From the NCBI RefSeq assembly GCF_014650595.1, contig NZ_BMVG01000001.1, positions 62,001 through 126,000 of the forward strand: a DNA stretch of 64,000 nt, in the 5' to 3' direction. The stretch's first letter is position 1. The number at the start of each line of letters is the position of its first letter. Shown here one piece after another: positions 21,058 through 29,062 of the stretch. The notes under the pieces are model-generated. The model was given only the letters and a program-made list of their open reading frames with translations. It was not told where the DNA came from and searched no databases. The stretch comes from Streptomyces alanosinicus. GTDB lineage: Bacteria > Actinomycetota > Actinomycetes > Streptomycetales > Streptomycetaceae. The position numbers and the translations under genes are program-made.

Positions 21058-21927
21058 ATGCACGCACGCGTAGTTGCCGCCACGGCCGCCGCGGTCCTGG
21101 GGGTGGCGGTCCTGCTCAGCCCCGCCTCCGACGCCCGGGCCGGAGACGTCGGCGAGATCACGGTGATCGCCCACCGGGGTGCTTCGGCCTACGCTCCCGA
21201 GAACACGCTGGCCTCCATCGACAAGGCCGCGCAGCTGGGCTTCTCCTGGGTCGAGAACGACGTCCAGCGCACCAAGGACGGAGAGCTGGTCGTCATCCAC
21301 GACGACAGCCTGCCGCGCACCACCAACGTCGAGCAGGTCTTTCCCGGACGGGCACCGTGGAAGGTGAAGGACTTCACCGCGGCCGAGATCGCCCGGCTGG
21401 ACGCGGGCAGCTGGTACTCCCCCGCCTACGCGGGCACACGCGTGCCGACGCTGAAGGACTACATGTGCCAGATCGAGCACAACCACGAGAAGCTGCTCCT
21501 GGAGATCAAGAACCCGGAGCTGTACCCGGGCATCGAGCAGCAGACCCTGAAGATGCTCGACAACCAGGGCTGGCTCGACCAGAAGCATCTGGAGCGGCTT
21601 GTCGTGCAGAGCTTCAGCGCCGGCAGCATCCGGACCGTGCACGAGCTGAAGCCCGCGGTCACCACCGCCTACCTCGGGGCGCCCGACGTGGCGGAGCTGC
21701 ACCAGTACGCGCGCTTCACCGATCTGATCAACCCGTCGTACGGATCGCTCTCCAAGGCGTACGTCTCGGCCGTGCACTCCTTCGAGGGGCCGCACGGCAA
21801 ACCGCTCCGGGTGTTCGCCTGGACGGTGAACGACGCGCCCACGGCCCACAAGGTGGCGGGCTACGACGTCGATGGCATGATCACCAACAAACCGGACGTG
21901 GTGCGGGCCGCGCTGGGGTCGGACTGA
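21058..21927 (+). CDS. Secreted glycerophosphodiester phosphodiesterase
   Basis: This enzyme hydrolyses glycerophosphodiesters to sn-glycerol 3-phosphate and an alcohol, helping to scavenge phosphate and glycerol outside the cell. The product is 289 residues. A Sec signal peptide with cleavage near A-R-A-G-D (about residue 29) is followed by the GDPD TIM barrel: I-A-H-R-G-A-S-A-Y-A-P-E-N-T (His and Glu of the active site), E-N-D-V-Q (E-x-D metal pair), V-I-H-D-D, and L-L-L-E-I-K. The ATG at 21058 has AGGAG at 21048-21052. It diverges from the MHYT gene. No Pho box was recognised upstream. Confidence 0.93.
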   Translation: MHARVVAATAAAVLGVAVLLSPASDARAGDVGEITVIAHRGASAYAPENTLASIDKAAQLGFSWVENDVQRTKDGELVVIHDDSLPRTTNVEQVFPGRAPWKVKDFTAAEIARLDAGSWYSPAYAGTRVPTLKDYMCQIEHNHEKLLLEIKNPELYPGIEQQTLKMLDNQGWLDQKHLERLVVQSFSAGSIRTVHELKPAVTTAYLGAPDVAELHQYARFTDLINPSYGSLSKAYVSAVHSFEGPHGKPLRVFAWTVNDAPTAHKVAGYDVDGMITNKPDVVRAALGSD

Positions 21928-21939
21928 TCACGGCGGGCG

Positions 21940-21962
21940 TTGTCAGTGGCGGGTCGTACCGT
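21940..21962 (+). promoter_or_regulatory. RecA-NDp/PafBC-type DNA-damage promoter of ogt
   Basis: TTGTCAGTG (21940-21948), eight bases, TACCGT (21957-21962) is an exact match to the motif. The -10 box ends 6 bp before the ATG at 21969, so the message is probably leaderless. Confidence 0.85.
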
Positions 21963-21968
21963 GGGCGC

Positions 21969-22523
21969 ATGGACAGCCATGGGCAGGATGAGCAGCAGGT
22001 CGTATGGGCCGTGGTGGGCACCGACATCGGGCCGCTGATGCTGGCGGCGACCCGGGACGGCCTGGTCAACGTGGTCTTCCACGCCACGGACGCGGTGCGC
22101 GACCGCAGCCTGGACCGGCTGGCGGCCCGGCTGGGCGGCGCTCTCGTGGAGGATCCGGACTCGCCGTTGCTGGCGGAGGCGACACACCAGCTGCGGGCGT
22201 ACCTCGCGGGCGAGCGCCATGACTTCGACCTGCCGCTGGACTGGTCGCTGATCTCCGGCTTCAACCGGCAGGTGCTGCGCGAGCTGGCGGCCGGTGTGCC
22301 GTACGGCACGGTGGTGGGGTACGGCGATCTCGCCGGGCGGGTCGGGCAGCCCGGCGGGGCGCAGGCGGTCGGCGCGGCGATGGGGGCCAATCCGCTGCCG
22401 CTGGTCGTGCCGTGCCACCGCGTGGTGGAGAGCGACGGCGGCATCGGCGGTTTCGGGGGCGGGCTGGAGACCAAACGGAAGCTGCTCGCCCTGGAGGGTG
22501 TGCTGCCCGAGCCACTGTTCTGA
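21969..22523 (+). CDS. ogt: Methylated-DNA--protein-cysteine methyltransferase
   Basis: This is a suicide repair protein (184 residues) that moves alkyl groups from O6-alkylguanine in DNA to its own cysteine. The active-site motif P-C-H-R-V lies near residue 140, preceded by the DNA-binding helix and arginine finger region (V-P-Y-G-T-V-V-G-Y-G-D-L-A, then A-V-G-A-A-M-G-A-N-P). The conserved G-G-I-G-G-F-G-G-G-L and K-R-K-L-L-A-L-E close the domain. The length fits the Ogt type with a short N-terminal domain and no Ada regulatory part. The ATG at 21969 is fixed by a damage-type promoter ending 6 bp before it. Confidence 0.96.
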   Translation: MDSHGQDEQQVVWAVVGTDIGPLMLAATRDGLVNVVFHATDAVRDRSLDRLAARLGGALVEDPDSPLLAEATHQLRAYLAGERHDFDLPLDWSLISGFNRQVLRELAAGVPYGTVVGYGDLAGRVGQPGGAQAVGAAMGANPLPLVVPCHRVVESDGGIGGFGGGLETKRKLLALEGVLPEPLF

Positions 22524-22693
22524 TCCGGCCCCGTCGACCGCTCGTCCCGGGCCCGGCCTGGATTCCTGACGGGTTGTCCGGGGGCTGGTCCACTCACCGC
22601 GGCCGGCTGGTGTCGTGCCCCACACGCCGCGAGCGTTTAACGGCCGCCGGGGCCCGCCAGAGATCAGGAAAGGCCGACGACAGGAGGCGACGC

Positions 22694-23602
22694 GTGGTGC
22701 TGGTGGTGTCGGAAGAGGTCCGGGATGCGCTCGGCGCCCGGCGGCCGGTGGTGGCCCTGGAGTCAACGATCATCGCGCACGGTCTGCCCCGCCCGCGCAA
22801 CCTGCAGGTGGCGCTGGAGCTGGAGGACGTCGTGCGGCGGGAGGGCGCCGTACCGGCGACCATCGCCGTGCTCGAGGGACGCCCCTGTGTCGGCCTGGAC
22901 AAGGAGCAGTTGGAGCGGGTGGCGAACGAGGACGGCATCCGCAAGCTGGGCCACCGTGATCTGCCGCTCGCCGTGGCCTCCGGCGTGAGCGGGGCGACCA
23001 CGGTGTCGGCGACGGCGCAGCTGGCCGCGCTCGCGGGCGTCCGGGTGTTCGCCACCGGCGGGCTGGGCGGGGTGCACCGGGAGTGGACGGTGACGCAGGA
23101 CGAGTCAGCCGACCTGGGTCTGCTGGCACGCACGAGGATCACCGTGGTCTGCGCGGGCGTGAAGTCGATCCTGGACGTGCCGGCGACCCTGCAGCGGCTG
23201 GAGACGCTGGGCGTGGCCGTCGCCGGGTACGGCACGGACCGGTTCCCCGGCTTCTATCTGTCGGACTCGGGGCATCCGGTCGACTGGCGGCTGGACACCC
23301 CGGATCAGGTCGCCGACGTCATACGGGCCCAGGACGACCTCGGCGCGCCCGAGTCGGCCCTGATCGTCGCCAACCCCGTCCCCGAGGCGGAGCAGCTCGA
23401 TCCCGGGCTGCACGCACGCGTGCTCGCCGACGCGCTGCGCGCCTGTGCCGAGCAGGGCGTCACCGGGCAGGCGGTGACCCCGTTCCTGCTGGACTACCTG
23501 GTCCGGCACACCGACGGCGCCTCCCTGAGCGCCAATCTGGCGGCCGTGCGCGGCAACGTACGGCTGGCGGCGCGGATCGCCACGGCGTGGGCCAGGAGGT
23601 GA
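22694..23602 (+). CDS. psuG: Pseudouridine-5'-phosphate glycosidase
   Basis: This enzyme splits the C-glycosidic bond of pseudouridine 5'-phosphate to give uracil and ribose 5-phosphate, so modified nucleosides from RNA turnover can be salvaged. The product is 302 residues, full length. Family motifs are A-L-E-S-T-I-I-A-H-G-L-P (residues 18-29), S-G-A-T-T-V-S-A-T, the F-A-T-G-G-L-G-G-V-H-R loop near 120, and C-A-G-V-K-S-I-L-D-V with the active-site Lys near 155. The GTG at 22694 has AGGAGG six bases before it. The stop overlaps the kinase start by 4 bp, which is the classic psuG-kinase pair. Confidence 0.95.
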   Translation: MVLVVSEEVRDALGARRPVVALESTIIAHGLPRPRNLQVALELEDVVRREGAVPATIAVLEGRPCVGLDKEQLERVANEDGIRKLGHRDLPLAVASGVSGATTVSATAQLAALAGVRVFATGGLGGVHREWTVTQDESADLGLLARTRITVVCAGVKSILDVPATLQRLETLGVAVAGYGTDRFPGFYLSDSGHPVDWRLDTPDQVADVIRAQDDLGAPESALIVANPVPEAEQLDPGLHARVLADALRACAEQGVTGQAVTPFLLDYLVRHTDGASLSANLAAVRGNVRLAARIATAWARR

Positions 23603-24519
23603 CCGCGGGCCGGAACGGGGCGCTGCTGGTCGTCGGTGATGTGGTCACGGATGTGGTCGCCCGGCACCAGGGGCCGCTGGCGGCTGGTACCGACACGGCC
23701 GCCGCGATCCGGACGCTGCCGGGCGGCGCGGGCGCGAACGTGGCCTGCTGGGCCGCGCACACAGGCTGTGCGGATGTACGACTGCTCGCACGGGTGGGCG
23801 TGGACGCGGCCGCGTGGCACGAGCGTGAGCTGGTCGCGGCCGGGGTGCGGCCCCGACTGGTGGTCGATCCGACGGCGCCGACCGGGACGGTGATCTGCCT
23901 CGTCGACACGAGTGCGGCGGCGGAGCGCACGTTCCTCACGGACAGTGGTGCGTCTTTGCGGCTCGAACCGGCCGACTGGTCGGACGGGTTGCTCGACGGC
24001 GTGGCCCGGCTCCATCTGTCGGGCTATCTGCTGTTCACGGAGCCGAGCCGGGAGCTGGCCGAGACGGCGCTCGCGGCGGCACGCAGGTGTGGCGTGCCGG
24101 TCAGCCTGGATCCGGCGTCGGCCGGCTTCCTGGTACGGCTGGGCGTGGACCGCTTCCTCGCGTTCGCGCAGCGGCTGGATGTGTTGCTGCCCAGCCGGGC
24201 CGAGGCGTGTCTGCTGACCGGGCTGCCGGACCCGGTGGACGCGGCGGCCAAGCTGAGCCGTCTCGTTCCGCTGGTCGTGGCCAAGGCGGGCGCGGACGGT
24301 GCGCTCGTGGCCCGCTCTGGCGGCACACCGGTCCGGGTCCCCGCGGCGCCGGCGGTCCCTCGGGACACCACGGGCGCCGGGGACGCCTTCACGGGGGCGT
24401 TCCTCGCCGCCCTGCTCGCGGGCGCGGACCCGGAGAAGGCGGCGGCAGAGGGCTGCCGGGCAGGCGCGCAGGCCGTACAACGGGTGGGCGGCAGACCGCC
24501 CTGCCCGGACAGGCCCTAG
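23599..24519 (+). CDS. PfkB-family kinase, probable pseudouridine kinase
   Basis: The product is 306 residues with the ribokinase fold. The N-terminal G-D-V-V-T-D-V and G-G-A-G-A-N-V-A-C-W segments bind the sugar side, and D-T-T-G-A-G-D-A-F near residue 260 is the PfkB signature with the catalytic Asp. Coupled to psuG through a GTGA overlap, it most likely phosphorylates pseudouridine to make the PsuG substrate; this is inferred from context, as family members act on many sugars. The AGGAGGTGA sequence overlaps the start itself, an unusual placement, so translation may rely on coupling. Its TAG stop shares a CTAG tetranucleotide with the stop of the converging methyltransferase. Confidence 0.85.
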   Translation: MTAGRNGALLVVGDVVTDVVARHQGPLAAGTDTAAAIRTLPGGAGANVACWAAHTGCADVRLLARVGVDAAAWHERELVAAGVRPRLVVDPTAPTGTVICLVDTSAAAERTFLTDSGASLRLEPADWSDGLLDGVARLHLSGYLLFTEPSRELAETALAAARRCGVPVSLDPASAGFLVRLGVDRFLAFAQRLDVLLPSRAEACLLTGLPDPVDAAAKLSRLVPLVVAKAGADGALVARSGGTPVRVPAAPAVPRDTTGAGDAFTGAFLAALLAGADPEKAAAEGCRAGAQAVQRVGGRPPCPDRP

Positions 24520-25316
24520 GCGGCCTTCCTCCCCCACACCGAGATCATCGGCGCGGTGGCCAGGTCCATGCCCCCGGCCTCGACGTTGGCCAGGTGCCGG
24601 TCGATGTCCTCGTCGGTGGCGAGCCCGGCGGTGACGAGCCGGTCCCGGATCTGACGGACCGTCGCGGCTTCCAGGGCGGTGCAGGCGGGCGAGGTCACGG
24701 GGAAGAACGCGTCCGCCTGCACACCGCTCAGACCGGCTTCACGGAGCAGCCGCGGGAGTTTGCGGCCGTACGACAGATCGGCGCCACGTTCGGCGAGCAG
24801 CTTGCGAAAGCCCTGGCGCAGCCGGTTGGCCAGCCGCTGCTCGGGTCCGTACGCGTCGGGGCAGAGCAGGGGCTGGAGGGCGGGGTCGGCGTCCTCGACC
24901 AGCAGGCATCCGCCGGGCCGCAGCGCCTGGATCATGGACCGCAACGCCCTTTCCCGGTCCGGGACATGGACGAGGACGAGCCGGGCATGGACCAGGTCGA
25001 AGCCCTCGCCCGGCGGTTCCTCGGTGCCCACGTCGTGGACACGGACCTCCAGCGGCGGTCGGGCGGCGGCAGCGGCGACCAGCGAGGTGTCGATGTCGGT
25101 CGCGACGACCTTTCCGGTGGGTCCCGCTCTCTCGGCGAGCCAGGACACCACGGAGGTGCCGCCGGCCCCGACTTCCCAGCAGCGCCAGCCGGGCCCGATG
25201 CCGAGGGCCTCGATGTGCCGGAACGTCGTGGGATCGAAGAGCGTGGCGAAGGCGTCGAAGCGGCGGCCGGCCTCGTTCTGCCGGTTGTCCAGGAGGTACC
25301 TGTCAGGCTGCGTCAT
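24516..25316 (-). CDS. SAM-dependent class I methyltransferase
   Basis: This is a 266-residue methyltransferase. Motif I is W-E-V-G-A-G-G-T-S-V (near residue 47), the acidic end of strand 2 is A-T-D-I-D (near 73), and post-I and motif II lie in F-D-L-V-H-A-R-L-V-L-V-H-V-P (near 105-118). L-R-P-G-G-C-L-L-V-E-D (near 133) is the usual motif III. The sequence resembles the UbiE/small-molecule methyltransferase group. The substrate is unknown and there is no informative partner. It converges on the kinase gene so tightly that the two stop codons share bases. Confidence 0.85.
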   Translation of the reverse strand: MTQPDRYLLDNRQNEAGRRFDAFATLFDPTTFRHIEALGIGPGWRCWEVGAGGTSVVSWLAERAGPTGKVVATDIDTSLVAAAAARPPLEVRVHDVGTEEPPGEGFDLVHARLVLVHVPDRERALRSMIQALRPGGCLLVEDADPALQPLLCPDAYGPEQRLANRLRQGFRKLLAERGADLSYGRKLPRLLREAGLSGVQADAFFPVTSPACTALEAATVRQIRDRLVTAGLATDEDIDRHLANVEAGGMDLATAPMISVWGRKAA

Positions 25317-25508
25317 ACCGCGATCATCCCCGTGCGCCCTGTCGACATGCGGGAGCCCGTCTGTCCAGCGGGAGTCGGTCCTCCACAGGCGGGAACCAAA
25401 CGGAACCTCCCGTTCCCACAGGCTTACCCGCGCTTTGCTCTCGGCTGGCAGACTTGCCCGGCAAGACGCGGAAGCGTTACGCGAGGGGATCCATGCAAGG
25501 AGATCCAG

Positions 25509-26636
25509 ATGTCCATGGCGGGGAATCTGCGAAAGGTCACGGGGCTGAGCCGGGTCGGCGGCCTTCGCAAGGTGGCGCGGCTCGCCCGACGGCGCCCGCG
25601 TGTGGACCTGAGCCATCCCGCCAGGTCACCGCTGGGCTCGTCGGTGGTCAACTGTGTGACGTATCAGGACGGCGTGCGGGTGCCGCAGTGCACGGATCTG
25701 GTGGACGCCGTGCGGATGGTGCGCAAGACCGGCGAGGGGTTCGTCTGGCTGGGGCTGCATGAGCCGACGGACCGCGAGTTCGCGGGCATCGCCGAGTTGT
25801 TCGACCTGCATCCGCTGGCGGTGGAGGACGCGGTCGAGGCCCATCAGCGCCCGAAGTTGGAGCACTACGGGGACACGCTCTTCGCGGTGTTCAAGACCGT
25901 CTGTTATGTGGAGCACGAGAAACTCACGGCGACCAGCGAGGTCGTGAACACCGGCGAGATCATGGTGTTCGTCGGCAAGGACTTCGTCATCACGGTCCGA
26001 CACGGCCGGCACGGCTCGCTGGGTCCCCTGCGCGAGGAGCTGGAGGCTCATCCGTATCAGCTCTCGAAGGGCCCGGCGGCGGTGCTGCACGCGATCGCCG
26101 ACCATGTCGTCGACGACTATCTGACCGTCACGGACGCGGTGCAGGCGGACATCGACCAGGTCGAGACCGAGGTGTTCACGGAGACCGGCGCACGGGTCGA
26201 TCCCGGCCGCATCTACCAGATGAAGCGCGAACTGCTGGAGCTGAAGCGGGCGGTGGTGCCGCTGGGCCGCCCGGTGGAGGACCTGGCCACCCGGCCGATC
26301 CGGGTCATCGCACCGGAGATACAGGCCTACTTCCGGGATGTGCTCGACCATCTGATCCGGGCCAAGGAACAGATCGCCGCGTTCGACGAACTGCTCAACT
26401 CGATCCTGCAGGCCCATCTCGCGCAGGTGACCGTCGCGCAGAACGAGGACATGCGGAAGATCACGGCCTGGGCCGCGGTGATCGCCGTGCCGACGATGGT
26501 GTGCGGGGTGTACGGCATGAACTTCGACCACATCCCGGAGCTTCACTGGCGGTTCGGCTATCCGCTGGTCATGGCCGTCATGGGGGGCGCGTGTCTGGTG
26601 CTGTACCGGGGCTTCCGGCGGAACGGCTGGCTCTGA
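25509..26636 (+). CDS. corA: CorA-family magnesium/cobalt transporter
   Basis: The product is a 375-residue homopentameric Mg2+ channel. A large soluble N-terminal alpha/beta domain is followed by a long stalk helix (residues about 210-310) and two C-terminal membrane helices. The channel signature Y-G-M-N-F lies near residue 340 at the end of the first membrane helix, and the family C-terminus is basic (Y-R-G-F-R-R-N). The first about 45 residues form a basic extension. The ATG at 25509 has AAGGAGA just upstream. A short palindrome CTTGCC-C-GGCAAG at 25453-25465 lies about 45 bp before the start and might be an operator, though nothing recognises it with certainty. Confidence 0.93.
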   Translation: MSMAGNLRKVTGLSRVGGLRKVARLARRRPRVDLSHPARSPLGSSVVNCVTYQDGVRVPQCTDLVDAVRMVRKTGEGFVWLGLHEPTDREFAGIAELFDLHPLAVEDAVEAHQRPKLEHYGDTLFAVFKTVCYVEHEKLTATSEVVNTGEIMVFVGKDFVITVRHGRHGSLGPLREELEAHPYQLSKGPAAVLHAIADHVVDDYLTVTDAVQADIDQVETEVFTETGARVDPGRIYQMKRELLELKRAVVPLGRPVEDLATRPIRVIAPEIQAYFRDVLDHLIRAKEQIAAFDELLNSILQAHLAQVTVAQNEDMRKITAWAAVIAVPTMVCGVYGMNFDHIPELHWRFGYPLVMAVMGGACLVLYRGFRRNGWL

Positions 26637-26668
26637 GCCCCGGGGGGTCCGTGGCCTGGCGGTGCGGC

Positions 26669-27301
26669 TCAGCCGCTCCAGGCGGGATGACGCGGGTCGT
26701 CGGCGCGTACCAGGACGTCGGCCGTGCCTGCGGGGTCGGTCTCGTGCTCGTAGCGCTCGAAGGCGGGGAGCGTCCAGTGGTCGGCCTCCGGGGTACGGCG
26801 GCGCAGGGCACCCGGGGAGAGAAGGAGGTGCACGGTCAGATCGAAGGGGAACCAATGGCGGAGCAGGAGGGGACCATGGAGCAACAGGATCCCGCCGGGC
26901 GGGAGTTGGGAGTAGGGGCTGCGGGTGGCCCGGTCGGTGACCGGATCCCACAGGTCGGGCAGGACCCGACCGCTGCCGCCCGGGTCCAGCGGGCCGAAGA
27001 CCTCGCGCCACAGGGCGCCGGTGTCGAACCATCCGGCGAAATACGACTCCGCGTCCCGCCGCCCGTGTTCAAGGCGTAGCGAGGCGGGACGCAGAAAGCC
27101 CTCGGCGCCCACCACGAGTGCGGGCCGGCCACGTACCCGCAGTGCCTCGCCGACACGCTCGGCGAGATCGCCGGGCCGGGCGGCCGGGGCACCGTCGAAA
27201 CCGACCCGCGGCCAGGCGCCGCCGTCGGTCGGCTCCAGGCCGGCCAGCCGGTCGGCGAGCAGCTCGGCGAGCCGGTCCCAGGTGATCGCTTCGAGTCGCA
27301 C
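26669..27301 (-). CDS. Uridine kinase-like protein without a canonical P-loop
   Basis: This is a 210-residue protein of the group annotated as uridine kinase in Streptomyces. The fold-like order is present: the strand/loop R-V-G-F-D-G-A-P-A-A-R-P-G (residues 32-44) where a P-loop would sit, V-V-G-A-E-G-F-L-R-P (near 63), Y-F-A-G-W-F-D (near 87), L-L-L-H-G-P-L-L-L (near 138) and L-S-P-G-A-L-R-R-R-T (near 160). The loop lacks the G-K-S/T of Walker A, so ordinary nucleotide kinase activity is doubtful. It lies next to CorA (converging) and within 2.2 kb of the psuG-kinase pair, a weak hint at nucleoside metabolism. Confidence 0.65.
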   Translation of the reverse strand: MRLEAITWDRLAELLADRLAGLEPTDGGAWPRVGFDGAPAARPGDLAERVGEALRVRGRPALVVGAEGFLRPASLRLEHGRRDAESYFAGWFDTGALWREVFGPLDPGGSGRVLPDLWDPVTDRATRSPYSQLPPGGILLLHGPLLLRHWFPFDLTVHLLLSPGALRRRTPEADHWTLPAFERYEHETDPAGTADVLVRADDPRHPAWSG

Positions 27302-27391
27302 AGGCCCATGATGCCGGGTGGCGGTGGGCCGGGCTGACCGAGCCTGCCGGGAGGAAGGGACGCGCGGGCGGTGACGGGGAAAGTACCGCGT

Positions 27392-28087
27392 ATGGCGCTT
27401 CCTTCAACTCCCCACTCCCCTGGTCGGCTTGTCGTCATCCAGGCCCTGAAGCCCAAGCGGTGTGCCGCGTGCCGGCGCGGGCCGGTGTCACTGCTGGTGC
27501 TGGAGGACGGGGCACCACGCTGCCTGCGCTGCGCCGACCTCGGGCACCTGGTGTTCCTGCCCCGCGGGGACACCGCGCTGACCCGCAGGTCCAGGGAGGA
27601 GAGCGGCCTGTCGGTCGTGGTGGTGCGGTTCAACCGGCGCAAGAGCCGTTACGAGCGGCAGGGCGTGCTCGTGGAGGAGGCGGCGCTGGCTCGCGCCGAG
27701 GCCCGCTGTCTGGCGGACGCGGAGGCGCGGCGCCGGCGGCGGGCGCGGGACGCGCGGCGCAGGGCGGCGGCGGACGAGCAGTTCGCGGCGGCGTTCGGGG
27801 CCGAGATCCTCCGGCTGCTGCCCGGCTGCCCGGCCGACCGTGCGCGGGCCATCGCGGCACACGCCTCCGCGCGGGGCAGCGGACGGGTCGGGCGCAGCGC
27901 GGCCGGGCGGGCGCTGTCCGAAGGGGCGGTGATCTCGGCGGTCGTGGCGGCTGTACGGCATGTGGACACGCCGTACGACCAGCTGCTGATGAGTGGGGTG
28001 TCACGGTACGAGGCGAGGCGCCGGATCGCCCCGGCCGTGGAGAGCGTGCTGCGGGCCTGGCAGGACGCCGGGGCGGATGTGGGCTGA
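27392..28087 (+). CDS. DUF2293 domain-containing protein
   Basis: This is a 231-residue protein of unknown function. The N-terminal third has two possible zinc-binding pairs (C-A-A-C near residue 27 and C-L-R-C near 49) followed by a beta-rich part. A strongly basic helix (R-R-R-R-R-A-R-D-A-R-R, near 117) links to the C-terminal DUF2293 region (near 140-230), where S-G-V-S-R-Y-E-A-R-R-R-I is conserved-looking. The basic linker and zinc pairs suggest nucleic-acid binding. The ATG at 27392 and a GTG at 27371 are both in frame with comparable ribosome binding sites; I prefer the ATG. Confidence 0.75.
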   Translation: MALPSTPHSPGRLVVIQALKPKRCAACRRGPVSLLVLEDGAPRCLRCADLGHLVFLPRGDTALTRRSREESGLSVVVVRFNRRKSRYERQGVLVEEAALARAEARCLADAEARRRRRARDARRRAAADEQFAAAFGAEILRLLPGCPADRARAIAAHASARGSGRVGRSAAGRALSEGAVISAVVAAVRHVDTPYDQLLMSGVSRYEARRRIAPAVESVLRAWQDAGADVG

Positions 28088-28092
28088 GTGCA

Positions 28093-28150
28093 GCGAGAGG
28101 AGAAAGAGACCAGGGGGAGAAAGAGACAAACAGAGGAGAGATAGAGACGT
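28093..28150 (+). repeat. Purine-rich tract with three GAGA(A/T)AGAGAC repeats
   Basis: About 58 bp are nearly pure A/G on the plus strand. GAGAAAGAGAC occurs at 28100-28110 and 28117-28127, and GAGATAGAGAC at 28138-28148. It lies between the DUF2293 stop and the DUF1772 gene. Such a low-GC, strand-asymmetric stretch is unusual in this genome. Its function is unknown; it could act in the RNA as repeated Shine-Dalgarno-like sequence. Confidence 0.7.
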
Positions 28151-28264
28151 TTGCGTATGTCGTCGCGTTCCTCGGCCATGGTCGGCGCCCCTTGCTGGGC
28201 ATTGACTGGAGGCGAGAGATGCCGGGCCCGTACCGGGCGGAGCGAGACGAGATGGGGCGTGGCG

Positions 28265-28744
28265 ATGATCGAGGGGCCGTTCTTCGTGCTGATCGTGGTG
28301 GGGATTGTGGGCACCGGGCTGATGGCCGGGGTGTTCTGCGCGTTCTCGACCTTTGTCATGCGGGGGCTCGCCACGCTGCCGCCCGCGCAGGGCGTCGCGG
28401 CGATGAACGCGATCAATGGCGCCGCGGTGCGGCCCGCCTTCATGACGGTGTTCACCGGCTCGGCGGTGCTGAGCGCGATGATCGCGGTGGTGACGTTCGT
28501 GGTGTGGCCGGACGAGGGGAAGCTCGAACTGCTGCTGGGCAGCGCGCTGTATCTCTTCGGCGCGTTCGGGCTGACGGTGGTCGCGAATGTCCCGCGCAAC
28601 GACCGGCTGGCCCGGCTGACCCCGGGCGCGCCGGAGGCCACCGTGTACTGGCCGGCGTACGTGCGCGAGTGGACGTTCTGGAACCACCTCCGGGGCGTCG
28701 CCGCCGCCACCGCGGCCCTGATCTATGTACTGGCCCTCACATGA
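28265..28744 (+). CDS. DUF1772 (anthrone oxygenase-like) membrane protein
   Basis: The product is 159 residues with four membrane segments: residues 5-30, 58-80, 86-105 and about 138-158. The order is that of DUF1772, whose fungal relatives are anthrone oxygenases. G-V-F-C-A-F-S-T-F-V near residue 22, M-N-A-I-N near 46 and W-P-A-Y-V-R-E-W-T-F-W-N-H near 125 are the conserved-looking parts. Bacterial members have no established activity, so an enzymatic role is only a possibility. The ATG at 28265 is preferred; a GTG two codons earlier is also usable. Confidence 0.8.
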   Translation: MIEGPFFVLIVVGIVGTGLMAGVFCAFSTFVMRGLATLPPAQGVAAMNAINGAAVRPAFMTVFTGSAVLSAMIAVVTFVVWPDEGKLELLLGSALYLFGAFGLTVVANVPRNDRLARLTPGAPEATVYWPAYVREWTFWNHLRGVAAATAALIYVLALT

Positions 28745-29062
28745 CCTCCCCGGGCGCCTCCGCCCGCCCCGCCTCGCCCCGTCCCGAACCCGTCCCGAAC
28801 CCCGTCCCAGACCCGTCCCAGGAACGCCTCAGAAGACCCCCAGCACCCCTGGCGCCCCCAGCACCCCTGGCGCCCCCGACGCCCCCACCTGCGGAAAGCG
28901 CTCTTCAGCGCGTTCCCCGCCGCTCTGCGCGGTGGTCGACGCGGACGTATCGTGGCCGGAAGAGCGCTGAAGGCTGCCGTCGCTGACCTGGCTGCCGCCG
29001 CCGGCGCACGGCCCGTCGTACACCCGGTACCCGCGCGGTACCCGTACGCGAGGAAGACGACC
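28745..29062. other. Intergenic region with CCC-rich repeats and an inverted repeat
   Basis: This is 318 bp without a convincing gene. It has tandem GTCCCGAACCC-like units at about 28781-28820 and GCACCCCTGGCGCCCCC units at 28844-28880. AGCGCTCTTC (28897-28906) is repeated inverted as GAAGAGCGCT (28959-28968), and the arms extend into CTTCAGCGC/GCGCTGAAG. The inverted repeat lies about 95-165 bp before gltD and could be a regulator site. Confidence 0.5.

Noticed and set aside
28093..28150. The repeated purine tract as a CRISPR-like array
   Set aside because: Units are 11 bp with 6-10 bp between and no cas genes are nearby.
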